Below, piece by piece: positions 1 to 6,980 of a DNA stretch of 64,000 nucleotides. Position 1 is the first letter of the stretch; each line of letters starts with the position of its first letter. Position numbers and translations under genes: made by a program. This stretch comes from an uncultured Paracoccaceae bacterium (GTDB lineage: Bacteria; Pseudomonadota; Alphaproteobacteria; Rhodobacterales; Rhodobacteraceae): contig CAKSTR010000012.1 of the NCBI GenBank assembly GCA_934500835.1, positions 1 through 64,000 on the forward strand, in the 5' to 3' direction. The notes under the pieces were generated by a model that searched no databases, was not told the DNA's origin, and saw only the letters and a list, made by a program, of their open reading frames with translations.

Positions 1-216
1 GCCCACCGCGGGACTGGCAACAGGACCGGCACGGCAAGCCCCACCCGGAGCAATGCCGAATAGGGGCCTCGCGCGGGACTGGTCTTTCGGGATACCGCCG
101 CAGGGATGCTTCAGCCCGAGAGGCCCGGGTTGGCAGCTGGACCCCCTCCGCAAGGTGGGGGCTAGAGGAATGGTCATCGAGGGGGGAAACCCCCGGACAG
201 AATCCGGCTTACAGGC
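1..216 (+). ncRNA. rnpB: RNase P RNA (class A), 3' part
   Basis: Catalytic RNA of RNase P, which removes 5' leaders from tRNA precursors. The window opens inside the gene. Visible conserved blocks are GGCAAGCCCCACCCGGAGCA near 34-53, the AATAGGG segment just after it, GAGGAATGGTCATCGA near 166-181, and the closing ACAGAATCCGGCTTACAGG near 198-214. These are hallmarks of alphaproteobacterial type A RNase P RNA. The 5' portion lies outside the window. The 3' end is set where the terminal pairing ends; the exact nucleotide is uncertain. Confidence 0.93.
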
Positions 217-237
217 CATCCGCGCGCTTTGCGGCCG

Positions 238-294
238 GGGCCGGGGGCGCTTCGCCCCCCGGATCCCCCCGAGGATATTTGGACCAAAGTGAAG
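238..294 (+). repeat. Rhodobacterales-type intergenic repeat, copy 1
   Basis: GC hairpin (GGGGGCG-CTT-CGCCCCC) followed by a fixed tail GAGGATATTTGGACCAAAGT and GAAG. The same hairpin and tail recur at 6818-6870, and a diverged inverted copy lies at 313-363. Each copy follows the 3' end of a gene, so it may act as a transcript end or RNA-stability hairpin; that role is inference. Confidence 0.75.
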
Positions 295-312
295 GACAAA
301 GTGCAGTCGCTT

Positions 313-363
313 CCCTTTCATCTTGGCCCAAATATCCCGGGGGTGCGGGGGCTGGCCCCCGCT
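313..363 (-). repeat. Rhodobacterales-type intergenic repeat, copy 2 (inverted)
   Basis: Read on the minus strand it is a GC-rich stem (GGGGGCCAGCCCCC) followed by CGGGATATTTGGGCCAAGAT and GAAAG. This is the same architecture as copy 1 with several substitutions. It faces copy 1 across about 18 bp. Confidence 0.65.
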
Positions 364-493
364 TCTGCCTTGCCCGCAGAATCCCGCCCGCCGCACCCTT
401 TTCGCTGTTGACTCCGCCGGGCGCGCGGCTAAAAGGCGGGCTTCAAGGATTTACCGGGGAAGCGCATGTTTCCCTGTGGCAGGAGAAACGACT

Positions 494-661
494 ATGGCGA
501 AGCCGACGACGATCAAGATCCGTCTGAACTCGACGGCGGGCACCGGGCACTTCTACGTGACCAAGAAGAACGCCCGCACCATGACCGAAAAGATGGTCGT
601 GAAGAAATACGATCCCGTGAAGCGGGAGCATGTCGAATACAAGGAAGGCAAGATCAAGTAA
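494..661 (+). CDS. rpmG: 50S ribosomal protein L33
   Basis: Small basic protein of the large ribosomal subunit, 55 aa, the normal length for L33. The sequence opens [18 protein letters not shown] and continues with [11 protein letters not shown] and the [19 protein letters not shown] block, which match alphaproteobacterial L33. It lacks the zinc-binding cysteine pairs, so it is the C-minus form. The ATG at 494 has an AGGAG ribosome binding site 8 nt upstream; longer in-frame extensions are not supported. Transcribed alone, with a terminator right behind it. Confidence 0.96.
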   Translation: MAKPTTIKIRLNSTAGTGHFYVTKKNARTMTEKMVVKKYDPVKREHVEYKEGKIK

Positions 662-686
662 GATCTGCCGTCCTTGCGAGGATCGG

Positions 687-714
687 GGCCGCACCTTCGG
701 GGGCGGCCTTTTGC
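687..714 (+). terminator. Rho-independent terminator of rpmG
   Basis: Stem GGCCGCACC / GGGGCGGCC with a TTCG tetraloop, followed by TTTTGC. It starts 25 bp after the rpmG stop codon. Confidence 0.75.
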
Positions 715-728
715 TTTCGGGGGATGCG

Positions 729-1307
729 ATGCGACGGATCATGATCATCGGCCAGCCCGGATCGGGGAAATCCACGCTGGCGCGGGCGCTGGGACGGCTG
801 ACCGGTCTGCCGGTCGTGCATATCGACCACATCCATTGGCAATCCGGCTGGATCGAGCGGCCGCGGCCCGAGAAGACCCGCGCCTGCCATGAGGTCGAGG
901 CGCGCGAGGCGTGGATCTTCGAGGGCGGCCATTCCGAGACTTGGCCCAATCGGCTGGCCCGGGCGGACATGCTGATCTGGCTGGACCTGCCGGTCGGTCT
1001 GCGGCTGTGGCGGGTGATCAGACGCACGGTCCAGTATCGCGGCCGCAACCGTCCCGACCTGCCCGAGGGCTGCCCCGAGGGCTTTCACCGCGGGACGCTG
1101 CCGTTCTGGCGCTTCATCTGGCGCACCCGCCACAGCGCGCGCGACCGATTGGAGCGGCTGCTCTCCACAGCGCGGCCCGGCCTGCCGGTTGTCCGCCTGC
1201 GCTCACCGGCGCAGGTGCGGGCCTTTCTGGCGCATTGGCCGCAGGGCGTTTCAGAACGGCAGGAACCCTTCGGTCAGCATGGCGACGCGGGCGTCGGCCA
1301 CCGCTGA
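729..1307 (+). CDS. P-loop NTPase, adenylate-kinase-like / topology-modulation (FlaR-type) family
   Basis: 192 aa. The Walker A motif GQPGSGKST is at residues 8-16, and VVHIDHIHW (about 29-37) is typical of the small kinase family often annotated as topology modulation protein or AAA-family ATPase. WIFEGGHSETW and the basic RRTVQYRGRNRPD segment fit a nucleotide-kinase lid. The substrate is unknown. The ATG at 729 is chosen because the protein then begins directly at the nucleotide-binding strand; the in-frame extension upstream runs through the rpmG terminator. The 3' end overlaps the convergent gene by 57 bp, and the last 25 or so residues look unlike the family. Confidence 0.75.
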   Translation: MRRIMIIGQPGSGKSTLARALGRLTGLPVVHIDHIHWQSGWIERPRPEKTRACHEVEAREAWIFEGGHSETWPNRLARADMLIWLDLPVGLRLWRVIRRTVQYRGRNRPDLPEGCPEGFHRGTLPFWRFIWRTRHSARDRLERLLSTARPGLPVVRLRSPAQVRAFLAHWPQGVSERQEPFGQHGDAGVGHR

Positions 1308-2003
1308 GCGGGGCAGGGCCGCTAGTCCCGGAAAGCCGCCCCAGCGGAAGGCCAGCCGAAGATAGGCGGTGAAGCGCAGCGCGAAGTCGTCACCGATGAA
1401 CATCGGGTCCGCGTCGGGATCGGGCAGGCGGATGCCATAGGGGCTGCCGCCGCTGATATTGGCCTTGTGCAGCGCATCGGGCGCAAGGTCGAGAGGGACA
1501 CGCGCGCCGTCTTCCAGCTCTCCGGCATCGCGGAAATCCTGCCATTCCCTTGCGTTGTAAAGCAGGGTCTCGGGCGGGTCGATCCAAAGGGGGTCCAGCT
1601 GCTCGATGGTAAGGCCGCCGAAAAGATCGGGGGCCGGACCGCGCGCATAGTCCCAGACGAAGTTCAGACCGCCCACCACCTCCCAAAAGGCGGTCAGGGC
1701 CAGAGGCAGGGGGCCAAAGGCCGCGGCTTCGGCCTCACCCGGGAAGGGGCGTGGGGTGGGCGGGCTGACCATCGGCGGGGTGAGGGCGTGCCAGCCAAGG
1801 GCTGAAAGGCGGTCCGCCAGAAGAATGGCATTGTGGCGAACCGGCCGCATCAGGGCGCGGGCGACGTCTTGCTCTTCGCCGGGATCATGGCTGCCATTGA
1901 AGCTGTGGTTGCGAGTGAAGCAGAGAGAGGCCCAGACCTCTTGCACCGGGTCGGTCTTCAGCCGGTCGCGCAGGCTGCGCTGCTGCGGGCGGAACCAAGT
2001 CAT
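1251..2003 (-). CDS. Hypothetical protein, possibly SMI1/KNR4 (SUKH)-like
   Basis: 250 aa, soluble, no signal peptide or membrane segment. I do not firmly recognise it. The middle part (ALTAFWEVVGGLNFVWDY, then LTIEQLDPLWIDPPETLLY) resembles the style of SUKH / SMI1-KNR4 proteins, where a WEVVGG-like motif is followed by acidic loops, but this is a weak impression. The start ATG at 2003 follows a short spacer. It is convergent with the P-loop gene, overlapping by 57 bp, and is transcribed away from the BI-1 gene terminator. Confidence 0.6.
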   Translation of the reverse strand: MTWFRPQQRSLRDRLKTDPVQEVWASLCFTRNHSFNGSHDPGEEQDVARALMRPVRHNAILLADRLSALGWHALTPPMVSPPTPRPFPGEAEAAAFGPLPLALTAFWEVVGGLNFVWDYARGPAPDLFGGLTIEQLDPLWIDPPETLLYNAREWQDFRDAGELEDGARVPLDLAPDALHKANISGGSPYGIRLPDPDADPMFIGDDFALRFTAYLRLAFRWGGFPGLAALPRSAVADARVAMLTEGFLPF

Positions 2004-2057
2004 CCCTCACACCTCCGTTTGGGCCGGAGGCTAGCCGATTCTTGGCTTGCGGCAACG

Positions 2058-2085
2058 AAAAAGGGCCGGGGTTTCCCCCGGCCCC
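2058..2085 (-). terminator. Rho-independent terminator of the BI-1 gene
   Basis: On the minus strand, GGGGCCGGGGG-AAA-CCCCGGCCC followed by TTTTTCG. It starts about 20 bp after the stop codon of the Bax inhibitor-1 gene. Confidence 0.8.
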
Positions 2086-2106
2086 TGGTATCGCCTGACG
2101 GCAGGA

Positions 2107-2844
2107 TCACTCGCGGTTGCCGAGGAACTGCAGCAGGAACATGAAGAGGTTGATGAAGTCGAGGTAGAGGTTCAGCGCGCCCATGATGGCGGCCTTGCCC
2201 AGCCACTCCTGATCCATCGCAGCGGCGTGCTGGATGTAGGTGTTCTTGATGTTCTGCGTGTCCCAGGCGGTGAGGCCTGCGAAGATCAGCACACCGATCA
2301 CCGAGATGGCAAAGGCCAGACCCGAGGAGCCGATGAAGATATTGAGGATCGAGGCCACGATCAGCCCGATCAGCCCCATCACCAGGAAGGCGCCCATGGC
2401 CGACAGGTCACGCTTGGTGACATAGCCGTAAAGCGAGAGCCCCGCGAAGGCGATGGCGGTGATCAGGAAGGTCTGGGCGATGGAGACGCCGGTGAAGACC
2501 TTGAAGATCCAGGCCAGCGACAGGCCCATCACGGCCGCGAAGGCGTAGAAGAAGAGTTGTGCCGCCGCCGCCGACAGCCGGTTGATCATCGCGCTGAAGG
2601 CAAAGACCATGGCAAGCGGGGCGAACATCACCACCCAGCCCAGAATGTTCGGCTGCAATGTGATCGGATCGCGGAAGACCGACAGCAGCGCATCCGAGGT
2701 GCCGACCGCCCAGGCCACACCGCCCGTCACCACCATCGCCACGGACATCAGCCCGTAGACCTTGTTCATATGGGCCTTGAGCCCTTCGTCAATCTGCGCG
2801 CGGGCGCCGACGCCAGCGCTGCGGACCGTATCAAATTGTGCCAT
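2107..2844 (-). CDS. Bax inhibitor-1 / YccA family inner-membrane protein
   Basis: 245 aa, the standard length for the family. There are seven predicted hydrophobic segments after a short cytoplasmic N-terminus (GLKAHMNKVYGLMSVAMVV starts TM1), and the family signature TAWDTQNIK sits near the C-terminus. Bacterial members are multi-pass channels or leak proteins (BsYetJ is a pH-sensitive calcium leak); some interact with FtsH. Single-gene transcription unit with its own terminator. Role in this organism not known. Confidence 0.9.
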   Translation of the reverse strand: MAQFDTVRSAGVGARAQIDEGLKAHMNKVYGLMSVAMVVTGGVAWAVGTSDALLSVFRDPITLQPNILGWVVMFAPLAMVFAFSAMINRLSAAAAQLFFYAFAAVMGLSLAWIFKVFTGVSIAQTFLITAIAFAGLSLYGYVTKRDLSAMGAFLVMGLIGLIVASILNIFIGSSGLAFAISVIGVLIFAGLTAWDTQNIKNTYIQHAAAMDQEWLGKAAIMGALNLYLDFINLFMFLLQFLGNRE

Positions 2845-2976
2845 TCAAGCCTCCGATGTTGTCCCTGAGGGCAACGCCGATTTGGCCGGCGCGGCCACAT
2901 GGCCAGAATATCGGGCTTGCGCGACATGATTTCAAGCGTAAGTGGGCCGAAAAGCTTGATACCCGCCGCCGGAAAT

Positions 2977-3186
2977 CTAGCTGCGCCAATGCGCGGGCAC
3001 GTCCCAGACCGGGCGGTCGGCCTCGCTCCTGGCCTCGGTGGCGGTGATGCCGATGTCGTGCAGCAGGCGCGCGTCAAGGCGGGCAAGGCTCTTGCGCTGG
3101 CGGCTGAGGCCGATCAGCCGCAGGATCATGGTCATGCGTTCGACGCGGCGGCGGGCGGCGGCGCGGGGCAGGGCGGTGGTGGTCAT
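2977..3186 (-). CDS. DUF1127 domain-containing small protein
   Basis: 69 aa with the ATG at 3186, chosen because GGAGAG lies 5-10 nt upstream; an upstream in-frame ATG pair has no such site. A basic N-terminus (ALPRAAARRRVERM) is followed by the DUF1127 core (RQRKSLARLDARLLHDIGIT) and an aromatic tail ending in PAHWRS. DUF1127 proteins are arginine-rich. Some in alphaproteobacteria bind RNA or affect sRNA turnover and phosphate or stress responses. Divergent from the LysR gene at 3310, which may regulate it. Confidence 0.85.
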   Translation of the reverse strand: MTTTALPRAAARRRVERMTMILRLIGLSRQRKSLARLDARLLHDIGITATEARSEADRPVWDVPAHWRS

Positions 3187-3309
3187 CGGGCTCTCCATCA
3201 AGCAATGTGATGTCGGCTTTGCCTGGCATCATTCCTGTTGATGAAACTGCGCCTTTGTGATCCATAATGGAAATGAATGATCGTGACGCCGTGAATCAGG
3301 ATTCGTGAT

Positions 3310-4161
3310 ATGCCCCGCAACCTCGACATCGCCTCCCTGCGCTCTTTCGTCACCGTGGCCGAGGTGGGCGGGGTGACGCGGGCCGCGGGCTTTCTGAACC
3401 TGACGCAATCGGCGGTGTCGATGCAGATCAAGCGGCTGGAGGAAAGCCTTGGCCAGCTTCTGTTCCTGCGGGCGGCGAGAAAGCTGGCGCTGTCGCCCGA
3501 GGGTGAGCAGCTTTTGTCCTACGGCCGCCGGATGCTGGCGCTGAATGACGAGGTGCTGGCCCGCTTTGGCAGCGATGCCTGCGAAGGCGAGATGCGGCTG
3601 GGCGTGCCGCATGACATCGTCTATCCCGCGATCCCCGGCATCCTGAAGCGGCTGGCGCAGGCGCATCCCCGCGTGCGGGTGAATCTGATGTCCTCCTTCA
3701 CCCTGCCGATGAAGGCGGAATTCGCGCGGGGCGAGTTTGACGTGATCCTGACCACCGAGCAGGCGCCGGACGCCGGGGCCGAGGTGCTGGGCGCGCGCCA
3801 GCTGAACTGGATCGGGGCGCCCGACGGCACCGCCTGGCAGCGCCGGCCGTTGCGGCTGGGCTTCAAGGACAGCTGCATCTTCCGCCCGCGCACCCAGGCG
3901 GCGCTGGATGAGGCCGGCATCCCGTGGGAACTGGCGACCGGCGGCGAGAGCGAGCAGGCGGTCGAGGCGACCGTTGCGGCCGACCTTGCCGTCTCGGTCC
4001 GGCTTGAGGGGGCGATCCCCGAGGGCTGCGCGCCCATTCCGGGCGACAATGCGCTGCCCCGGCTTGGCGAGATGAAGATCGCGCTTTACCGCAGCCAGCG
4101 CCGCAAGGACGAGGCGATGGAGATGCTTCTGGCCGAGCTGCGCTGCGCCTATTGCTGCTGA
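3310..4161 (+). CDS. LysR family transcriptional regulator
   Basis: 283 aa. The N-terminal winged helix-turn-helix (about residues 5-62: LRSFVTVAEVGGVTRAAGFL, then SQSAVSMQIKRLEE in LysR style) is followed by a periplasmic-binding-protein-like effector domain. It is divergent from a DUF1127 gene with a 123-bp shared promoter region, a pairing I have often seen in Rhodobacteraceae and the classic LysR layout for regulating the divergent gene. Effector unknown. Confidence 0.9.
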   Translation: MPRNLDIASLRSFVTVAEVGGVTRAAGFLNLTQSAVSMQIKRLEESLGQLLFLRAARKLALSPEGEQLLSYGRRMLALNDEVLARFGSDACEGEMRLGVPHDIVYPAIPGILKRLAQAHPRVRVNLMSSFTLPMKAEFARGEFDVILTTEQAPDAGAEVLGARQLNWIGAPDGTAWQRRPLRLGFKDSCIFRPRTQAALDEAGIPWELATGGESEQAVEATVAADLAVSVRLEGAIPEGCAPIPGDNALPRLGEMKIALYRSQRRKDEAMEMLLAELRCAYCC

Positions 4162-4209
4162 CAGGGGCTGCGGCATGCGGGCCTTCGGGATCAGCGCGGC
4201 GCTGCGCAG

Positions 4210-5172
4210 TCACCCCATTGTCAGCACGATCTTGCCGGTGGCTTTGCGGGAGCGGATCGCCTCCAGCCCCTCGGGCAGGCGGGTCAGCGGCAGGCTGGCC
4301 GAGACATGCGGGCGCAGCCGGCCCTTGGCATACCAGTCCACCAGCGTTGCCAGCGAGCCGGTCAGCTGGTCCGGTGCGAAGGCGAGATAGCCGCCCCACC
4401 AGAGGCCGATCACGCTGACGTTGCGCACAAGCAACTGGTTCAGCGGCACTTGCGGCACCTCGCCGCTGGCAAAGCCGATGGCCAGCATCCGGCCGCCGGG
4501 GCGGGTGGCGCGAAGGGCGGCCTCGAACCCGGGGCCGCCGACGGTGTCATAGACAACATCCATGCCGCCAAGGTCGCGCAGCGCCGTCTTGAGGTCGGGC
4601 GGGTCGGTGTCGAAGACCACCTCGGCCCCGGCGGCGCGGGCGATTGCAGCCTTGTCGGCGCCGCGCACCTGCGCAATCACCCGCGCGCCCATCAGATGAC
4701 CGATCTCGACCGCCGTCAGGCCTACCCCGCCCGCAGCCCCGGTGACAAACAGCGTCTCGCCGGGTTGCAGGGCGGCCTTGACGGCCAGGGCAAGATGCGA
4801 GGTGCCATAGGCGATCTGGAAGCCCGCGGCGTGGTCGAAGGGCATCGCATCGGGCAGCGGCAGCAGACGGTCGGCCGGAACCACCGCCCATTCGGCAAAG
4901 GCACCGCAGCGGACACAGGCCGCAACCCGCGTGCCCGTCGGCGGGGCCTTGGTGTCGGGACCCGCCGCCTCGACCTCGCCCGCCAGCTCCATTCCCGGGG
5001 TGAAGGGAAGGCTGGGCCGGTCCTGATACTTGCCCTCGGCCATCAGAAGATCGGCGAAGTTGAGCCCGGCGGCACGGACCCGCACCAGCACCTCTCCGGG
5101 GCCGGGCACGGGACGGGGCAGGTCTGCAAGCCTGGGCGTCTGGCCCAGTGTTTCGATGATCCAGCCCTTCAC
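4210..5172 (-). CDS. NADPH:quinone oxidoreductase-like zinc-type MDR (zinc-free)
   Basis: 320 aa medium-chain dehydrogenase/reductase. The N-terminal GroES-like domain (GEVLVRVRAAGLNFADLLMA) is followed by a Rossmann domain with GAAGGVGLTAVEIG, and then the QOR-type C-terminal part with RLPEGLEAIRSRKATGKIVL. Zinc-ligand cysteines of alcohol dehydrogenases are absent, as in QOR/enoyl-reductase members, so it likely reduces quinones or enones with NADPH. Start: GTG at 5172 is preferred because AGGAG sits about 8 nt upstream; a TTG two codons earlier is too close to that site. Convergent with the LysR gene. Confidence 0.85.
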   Translation of the reverse strand: MKGWIIETLGQTPRLADLPRPVPGPGEVLVRVRAAGLNFADLLMAEGKYQDRPSLPFTPGMELAGEVEAAGPDTKAPPTGTRVAACVRCGAFAEWAVVPADRLLPLPDAMPFDHAAGFQIAYGTSHLALAVKAALQPGETLFVTGAAGGVGLTAVEIGHLMGARVIAQVRGADKAAIARAAGAEVVFDTDPPDLKTALRDLGGMDVVYDTVGGPGFEAALRATRPGGRMLAIGFASGEVPQVPLNQLLVRNVSVIGLWWGGYLAFAPDQLTGSLATLVDWYAKGRLRPHVSASLPLTRLPEGLEAIRSRKATGKIVLTMG

Positions 5173-5520
5173 TTGCAACTCTCCTTGCTGCCTTGGGGCA
5201 GGCTAGCCCGGAGACTGCGGCACAGCCAGAGGCAGAAGCGTTGCAATATGAGAATCAATGTGCAAAATGATACCGCATACTGCAAAACACGCGAAAGGCG
5301 AGTCATGCCCGGTCTCGGCGCGCCAGAGTATTGCGCGCGGCGAGGGTGCCCACTGTTGTACGCTTGTAGAATTCAACCTGTCCAAATGGACAGGTTTTGA
5401 CCGGCATTCGGCTTTTATTGGATTCAATCCAGAAAACACTGATGTTGGCACGAATTATGCTTATCATATGACAGGGGACCCCGCGCCGGGACAGGCGCAT
5501 AGCGGAGTGTAGTAAACAGA
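5173..5520. other. Intergenic region upstream of the PraR-like regulator
   Basis: 348 bp without a credible gene, AT-richer than its surroundings. It carries divergent promoters, a 20-bp lux-box-like palindrome (listed separately), and a second small odd palindrome TGGATT-C-AATCCA at 5419-5431. The length and AT content suggest a complex promoter for the HTH gene. Confidence 0.6.
5376..5395. promoter_or_regulatory. lux-box-like palindrome
   Basis: The 20-bp sequence ACCTGTCCAAATGGACAGGT is an inverted repeat (9 bp each side, central AA; it extends one more base pair outward on each side). It has the length and ACCTGT...ACAGGT ends of LuxR-type binding sites such as the Vibrio fischeri lux box. 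It lies about 125 bp upstream of the PraR-like regulator gene. No luxR or luxI gene is in the window. Because TTTT follows, a hairpin terminator is the alternative reading, but no gene runs into it. Confidence 0.5.
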
Positions 5521-5880
5521 ATGAAGCACCCAGTTGACGCCCATGTGGGCAAACGTATCCGCCATCGGCGTTGGATGGTGGGGATGACCCAGCAGCAGCT
5601 AGCCGACAAGGTGGGCATCAAGTTCCAGCAGATTCAGAAATACGAAACCGGGATGAACCGGGTCAGCGCCTCGCGGCTGTGGGACATTGCTGACACCCTG
5701 GGTGTGCAGATTGCGTTTTTCTTCGAAGGCCTGACCGAGGATCAGCCCGCCGCGACCAATCAGGGCGATATTCTGGCCGACAAGGAAGCACAGGATCTGG
5801 TGCGCTCCTATTATGCCATTCCGGAAGCGCAGCGCCGCCGGCTGTTCGATCTGGCGCGCGTGCTGTCTGACGCCGCCTGA
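5521..5880 (+). CDS. XRE/HTH transcriptional regulator, PraR/PhrR-like
   Basis: 119 aa. HTH_3 domain at residues 8-62 (VGKRIRHRRWMVGMTQQQLA, then GIKFQQIQKYETGMNRVSAS), the very conserved signature of the small alphaproteobacterial regulators that include rhizobial PraR. The C-terminal part (AQDLVRSYYAIPEAQRRRLF) is the usual helical tail. In rhizobia PraR represses quorum-sensing and attachment genes; transfer of that role here is inference, though a lux-box-like palindrome lies upstream. Followed by a terminator-like hairpin. Confidence 0.88.
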   Translation: MKHPVDAHVGKRIRHRRWMVGMTQQQLADKVGIKFQQIQKYETGMNRVSASRLWDIADTLGVQIAFFFEGLTEDQPAATNQGDILADKEAQDLVRSYYAIPEAQRRRLFDLARVLSDAA

Positions 5881-5936
5881 AAGCGGCCTCGCCGCCCATC
5901 CCGCCCCCAAGCGGTGCGGCGATGCCTGCTTGACCC

Positions 5937-5973
5937 ATGCCCCGGCGGTGACTACGCCGGGGCATCGGTTTTC
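5937..5973 (+). terminator. Terminator-like hairpin after the HTH gene
   Basis: Eleven-bp perfect stem ATGCCCCGGCG / CGCCGGGGCAT with a 7-nt loop, then CGGTTTTC. The U tract is short, so termination may be partial. It lies between the HTH gene and hisN. Confidence 0.6.
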
Positions 5974-6001
5974 AGGACAGCGGTTTTCGGAAGGATGCGG
6001 A

Positions 6002-6802
6002 ATGCGGGTATCGGCGGCCGAGGCGGCAGATCTGGTGGCGACGGCCCATGTGCTGGCAGACGCCGCGCGCGAGGCAACTCTGACGCACTTCCGGCAGGCC
6101 GGATTGTCGGCCGAGAACAAGGAGCTGCACCGCTTTGACCCCGTCACCGTGGCCGACCGGCTGAGCGAGGAGCGGATGCGGGCGATCCTTGAGGCACGCC
6201 GCCCGCAGGATGCGGTCCTGGGCGAGGAATATGGCTCCAAACCCGGCACCTCGGGCTTGACCTGGGTGCTGGACCCGATCGATGGCACCCGGGGCTATCT
6301 GTCCGGCACACCGACCTGGGGCGTGCTGATCGCGGTCTCGGACGCCGATGGCCCGATCTACGGCATCATCGACCAGCCCTATATCCGCGAGCGGTTCGAG
6401 GGCGGGCTTGGCCGGGCCGAGGTCAACGGACCGATGGGCCGCGCCGCGCTGCAGGTGCGCGAGGCACGCGATCTGTCGGAGGCGATCCTGTTCACCACCT
6501 TCCCCGAGGTGGGCACTGCCGAAGAGGGTGCCGCCTTCGGCCGGGTGGCAAAGGGCGTGAAACTGGTGCGCTATGGCATGGATTGCTACGCCTATGCGCT
6601 GCTGGCGGCGGGACAGATCGATCTGGTGATCGAGGCCGGGCTGCAGGCCTATGACGTGCAGGCGCCGATCGCGGTGATCGAGGCCGCAGGCGGCGTGGTG
6701 ACAGACTGGCATGGCGGGCCGGTGCATCAGGGCGGGCGGGTGCTTGCGGCCTCATGCCCAGCACTTCATGCCAAGGCGCTGGCGCTGTTGAACGCGGGCT
6801 GA
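6002..6802 (+). CDS. hisN: Histidinol-phosphatase, inositol monophosphatase family
   Basis: 266 aa. IMPase-fold Mg-dependent phosphatase. The metal-binding motifs are visible: GEEYG (about residue 79) and DPIDGTRGYLSGTP (about 94-107), plus the C-terminal YDVQAPIAVIEAAGG, a variant of the WDxAAG motif. The long GTRGYLSGTPTWG form is typical of HisN-type histidinol-phosphatases that complete histidine synthesis in alphaproteobacteria. The ATG at 6002 follows AAGGATGCGGA; the in-frame upstream extension runs through the preceding gene's hairpin and is rejected. A generic inositol phosphatase is the alternative. Confidence 0.82.
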   Translation: MRVSAAEAADLVATAHVLADAAREATLTHFRQAGLSAENKELHRFDPVTVADRLSEERMRAILEARRPQDAVLGEEYGSKPGTSGLTWVLDPIDGTRGYLSGTPTWGVLIAVSDADGPIYGIIDQPYIRERFEGGLGRAEVNGPMGRAALQVREARDLSEAILFTTFPEVGTAEEGAAFGRVAKGVKLVRYGMDCYAYALLAAGQIDLVIEAGLQAYDVQAPIAVIEAAGGVVTDWHGGPVHQGGRVLAASCPALHAKALALLNAG

Positions 6803-6817
6803 GGCGGCCGGCGCAGG

Positions 6818-6870
6818 CCGGGGGCGCTTCGCCCCCCGGACCCCCAGAGGATATTTGGACCAAAGTGAAG
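6818..6870 (+). repeat. Rhodobacterales-type intergenic repeat, copy 3
   Basis: Nearly identical to copy 1 at 238-294: the same GGGGGCG-CTT-CGCCCCC hairpin and the GAGGATATTTGGACCAAAGT tail. It begins 15 bp after the hisN stop codon, consistent with a transcript-end position. Confidence 0.75.
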
Positions 6871-6980
6871 GCAATTGAGGCCTTTCGCGCAATGCTTTAG
6901 GCTTTCCCGTGCGGTGACCTGAGTCCTTCCCCCTTCTGTCAGCCCGCCACATCGTTCCACCGAAGGGGAATGAGGGAACG

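Larger units (their letters stand above)
217..493. other. Intergenic region between rnpB and rpmG
   Basis: Non-coding stretch. It holds two facing copies of a GC-rich repeat (listed separately) and the promoter/leader of rpmG. Short open frames here are GC-driven and have no ribosome binding sites or recognisable products. An AGGAG ribosome binding site at 481-485 serves rpmG. Confidence 0.7.

Noticed and set aside
53..527. Several short open frames in the first 500 bp
   Set aside because: They overlap RNase P RNA and GC-rich repeats; none has a ribosome binding site or a known product.
5375..5400. Palindrome plus TTTT read as a rho-independent terminator
   Set aside because: No plus-strand gene ends upstream of it; the 20-bp symmetry and position in a long promoter region suit an operator better, though this is not settled.
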